DNA from: Phenylobacterium sp.
GTDB taxonomy: Bacteria > Pseudomonadota > Alphaproteobacteria > Caulobacterales > Caulobacteraceae
Length of the DNA: 64,000 nucleotides
Reading direction: 5' to 3'
Assembly: GCA_004799545.1 (NCBI GenBank)
Contig: SSMU01000016.1
Span: 40,656-104,655, forward strand
The notes beneath the pieces were generated by a model that saw only the letters and a list, made by a program, of their open reading frames with translations, was not told where the DNA came from and searched no databases. Below are positions 63,241 to 64,000 of this stretch, in pieces. The position numbers and the translations under genes were made by a program. Numbering within the stretch: position 1 is the first letter of the stretch; each line of letters begins with the position of its first letter.

Positions 63241-63861
63241 ATGGCGCTGCGTCCCCTATTCGCGACTCCGATTTATGAAGCGTCGCTTAGCACAAACCGG
63301 AGTTTCGAAAATTTCAACGACGAATTGGAAGCCGCCTGCCGGATGCTGGCGGAGGAGGATGAGGCCGGCCGCGCCTGGTCGAAAGCCCACGGCTATGGCG
63401 GCTATACCTCCTACGCCTCGCTGAACGACCTGCCGCAGCGGGCCAGCGTGTTCGGCGAGCTGAAGCGTCGGCTGGACGTCCATGCCAAGGCCTTCGCCGC
63501 GGACCTGGCGTTCGACCTGGGCGCAGGGCGGCTGAAGCTCGACAGCCTGTGGGTCAATGTCCTGAAGCCCGGCGCCGCCCACTCCGGCCACATCCATCCG
63601 CACAGCGTGATCTCCGGCACGGTCTACGTCCGCACCCCGCCTGGCGCCTCGGCCCTGAAGCTCGAGGATCCGCGCCTGCCGATGATGATGGCCGCCCCAC
63701 CCCGGCGCGCCGACGCGCCCGAAGCGACGCAGAGCTTCGTCTACCTGACGCCGGCGGCGGGCACGGTCTTCATGTGGGAGAGCTGGCTGCGCCACGAGGT
63801 GCCCGCCAACGCCGCCAAGTCCGAGCGGATCTCGCTGAGCTTCAACTACGGCTGGCGGTAG
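63241..63861 (+). CDS. 2OG-Fe(II) oxygenase-like protein (TIGR02466 type)
   Basis: 206 residues. RPLFATPIYEASL at the N-terminus, the iron-binding region AAHSGHIHPHSVISGTVYVR near 112-131, and LRHEVPAN with a downstream arginine near 190 fit a putative 2-oxoglutarate/iron oxygenase family of unknown substrate. The ATG at 63241 is chosen because homology-like sequence begins there; the frame is open 108 bp further upstream. Confidence 0.83.
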   Translation: MALRPLFATPIYEASLSTNRSFENFNDELEAACRMLAEEDEAGRAWSKAHGYGGYTSYASLNDLPQRASVFGELKRRLDVHAKAFAADLAFDLGAGRLKLDSLWVNVLKPGAAHSGHIHPHSVISGTVYVRTPPGASALKLEDPRLPMMMAAPPRRADAPEATQSFVYLTPAAGTVFMWESWLRHEVPANAAKSERISLSFNYGWR

Positions 63862-63898
63862 GGCCCGGTGGGTCAGGCGGAGGAGCGGCGGGGCAGTT

Positions 63899-64000
63899 GC
63901 TCCCCCACAGGGGGAGCTGTCCCGGAGGGACTGAGGGGGTTTCCGCTCAGAAGGTTCGGCTGGGAGGCTGTTGAGGAAACCCCCTCCGGTCCTTCGGACC
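63899..64000. repeat. Cluster of nested palindromes at the window edge
   Basis: Three inverted repeats follow the last gene: GCTCCCCC-ACA-GGGGGAGC (63899-63917), a 12-bp pair GAGGGGGTTTCC / GGAAACCCCCTC (63933-63944 and 63975-63986), and GGTCC-TTC-GGACC (63988-64000). This build resembles short palindromic elements scattered between genes in Caulobacterales genomes. It may also end transcription of the preceding gene. It may continue past the window. Confidence 0.65.

Overview
The window is GC-rich, densely packed DNA from an alphaproteobacterium, most likely of the Caulobacterales (Caulobacter or Phenylobacterium type). Support comes from the TonB receptor of the Xanthomonas/Caulobacter class, a xylonate-type sugar acid dehydratase, pentose catabolism by the non-phosphorylative route, and clusters of small palindromes between genes. 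The genus is an inference.

Positions 1-21091 form a locus for plant arabinan or arabinoxylan. It holds the last steps of oxidative L-arabinose breakdown (a sugar acid dehydratase, an AraD1-type keto-deoxy acid dehydratase and alpha-ketoglutarate semialdehyde dehydrogenase), a YtfQRT/YjfF-type monosaccharide ABC importer, a GntR/FCD regulator, a second CUT1-type oligosaccharide importer, two GH51 arabinofuranosidases (one exported, one cytoplasmic), a GH43 arabinanase and a large TonB receptor. A recurring 9-mer, TGTCTGAGT, lies in front of several of these units and is a candidate operator.

Positions 21662-55819 look like a genomic island of about 34.1 kb. A 29-bp exact direct repeat of the 3' end of a tRNA with anticodon CAU bounds it. 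The intact tRNA is at the right border and the orphan copy at the left. No integrase or transposase is visible inside. The cargo is an aromatic catabolic system: a HpaB-type and a HsaA-type flavin-dependent hydroxylase, a flavin reductase, a two-domain extradiol dioxygenase, a semialdehyde dehydrogenase, two FAH-fold enzymes, an HpaH-type hydratase, HpaI and RraA-type aldolases, a RidA protein, a Baeyer-Villiger monooxygenase, an amidohydrolase, SDRs, a LLM flavoprotein, an MFS transporter and two TonB receptors. Two close TetR paralogs sit about 21 kb apart. Four inverted repeats with GAGT/ACTC-like arms lie upstream of four island units, and three of them contain the -35 box. The natural substrate cannot be read from the sequence. 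RidA, an isochorismatase-fold protein and an amidohydrolase hint at a nitrogen-containing aromatic.

Positions 55820-64000 look like ordinary chromosome: the rest of the tRNA, panD, a PEBP protein, a serine hydrolase, a small flagellar-rod-like protein, two membrane proteins, a CrcB fluoride channel, secreted proteins of unknown function, a 2OG-Fe(II) oxygenase-like protein, and a nested cluster of palindromes at the right end.
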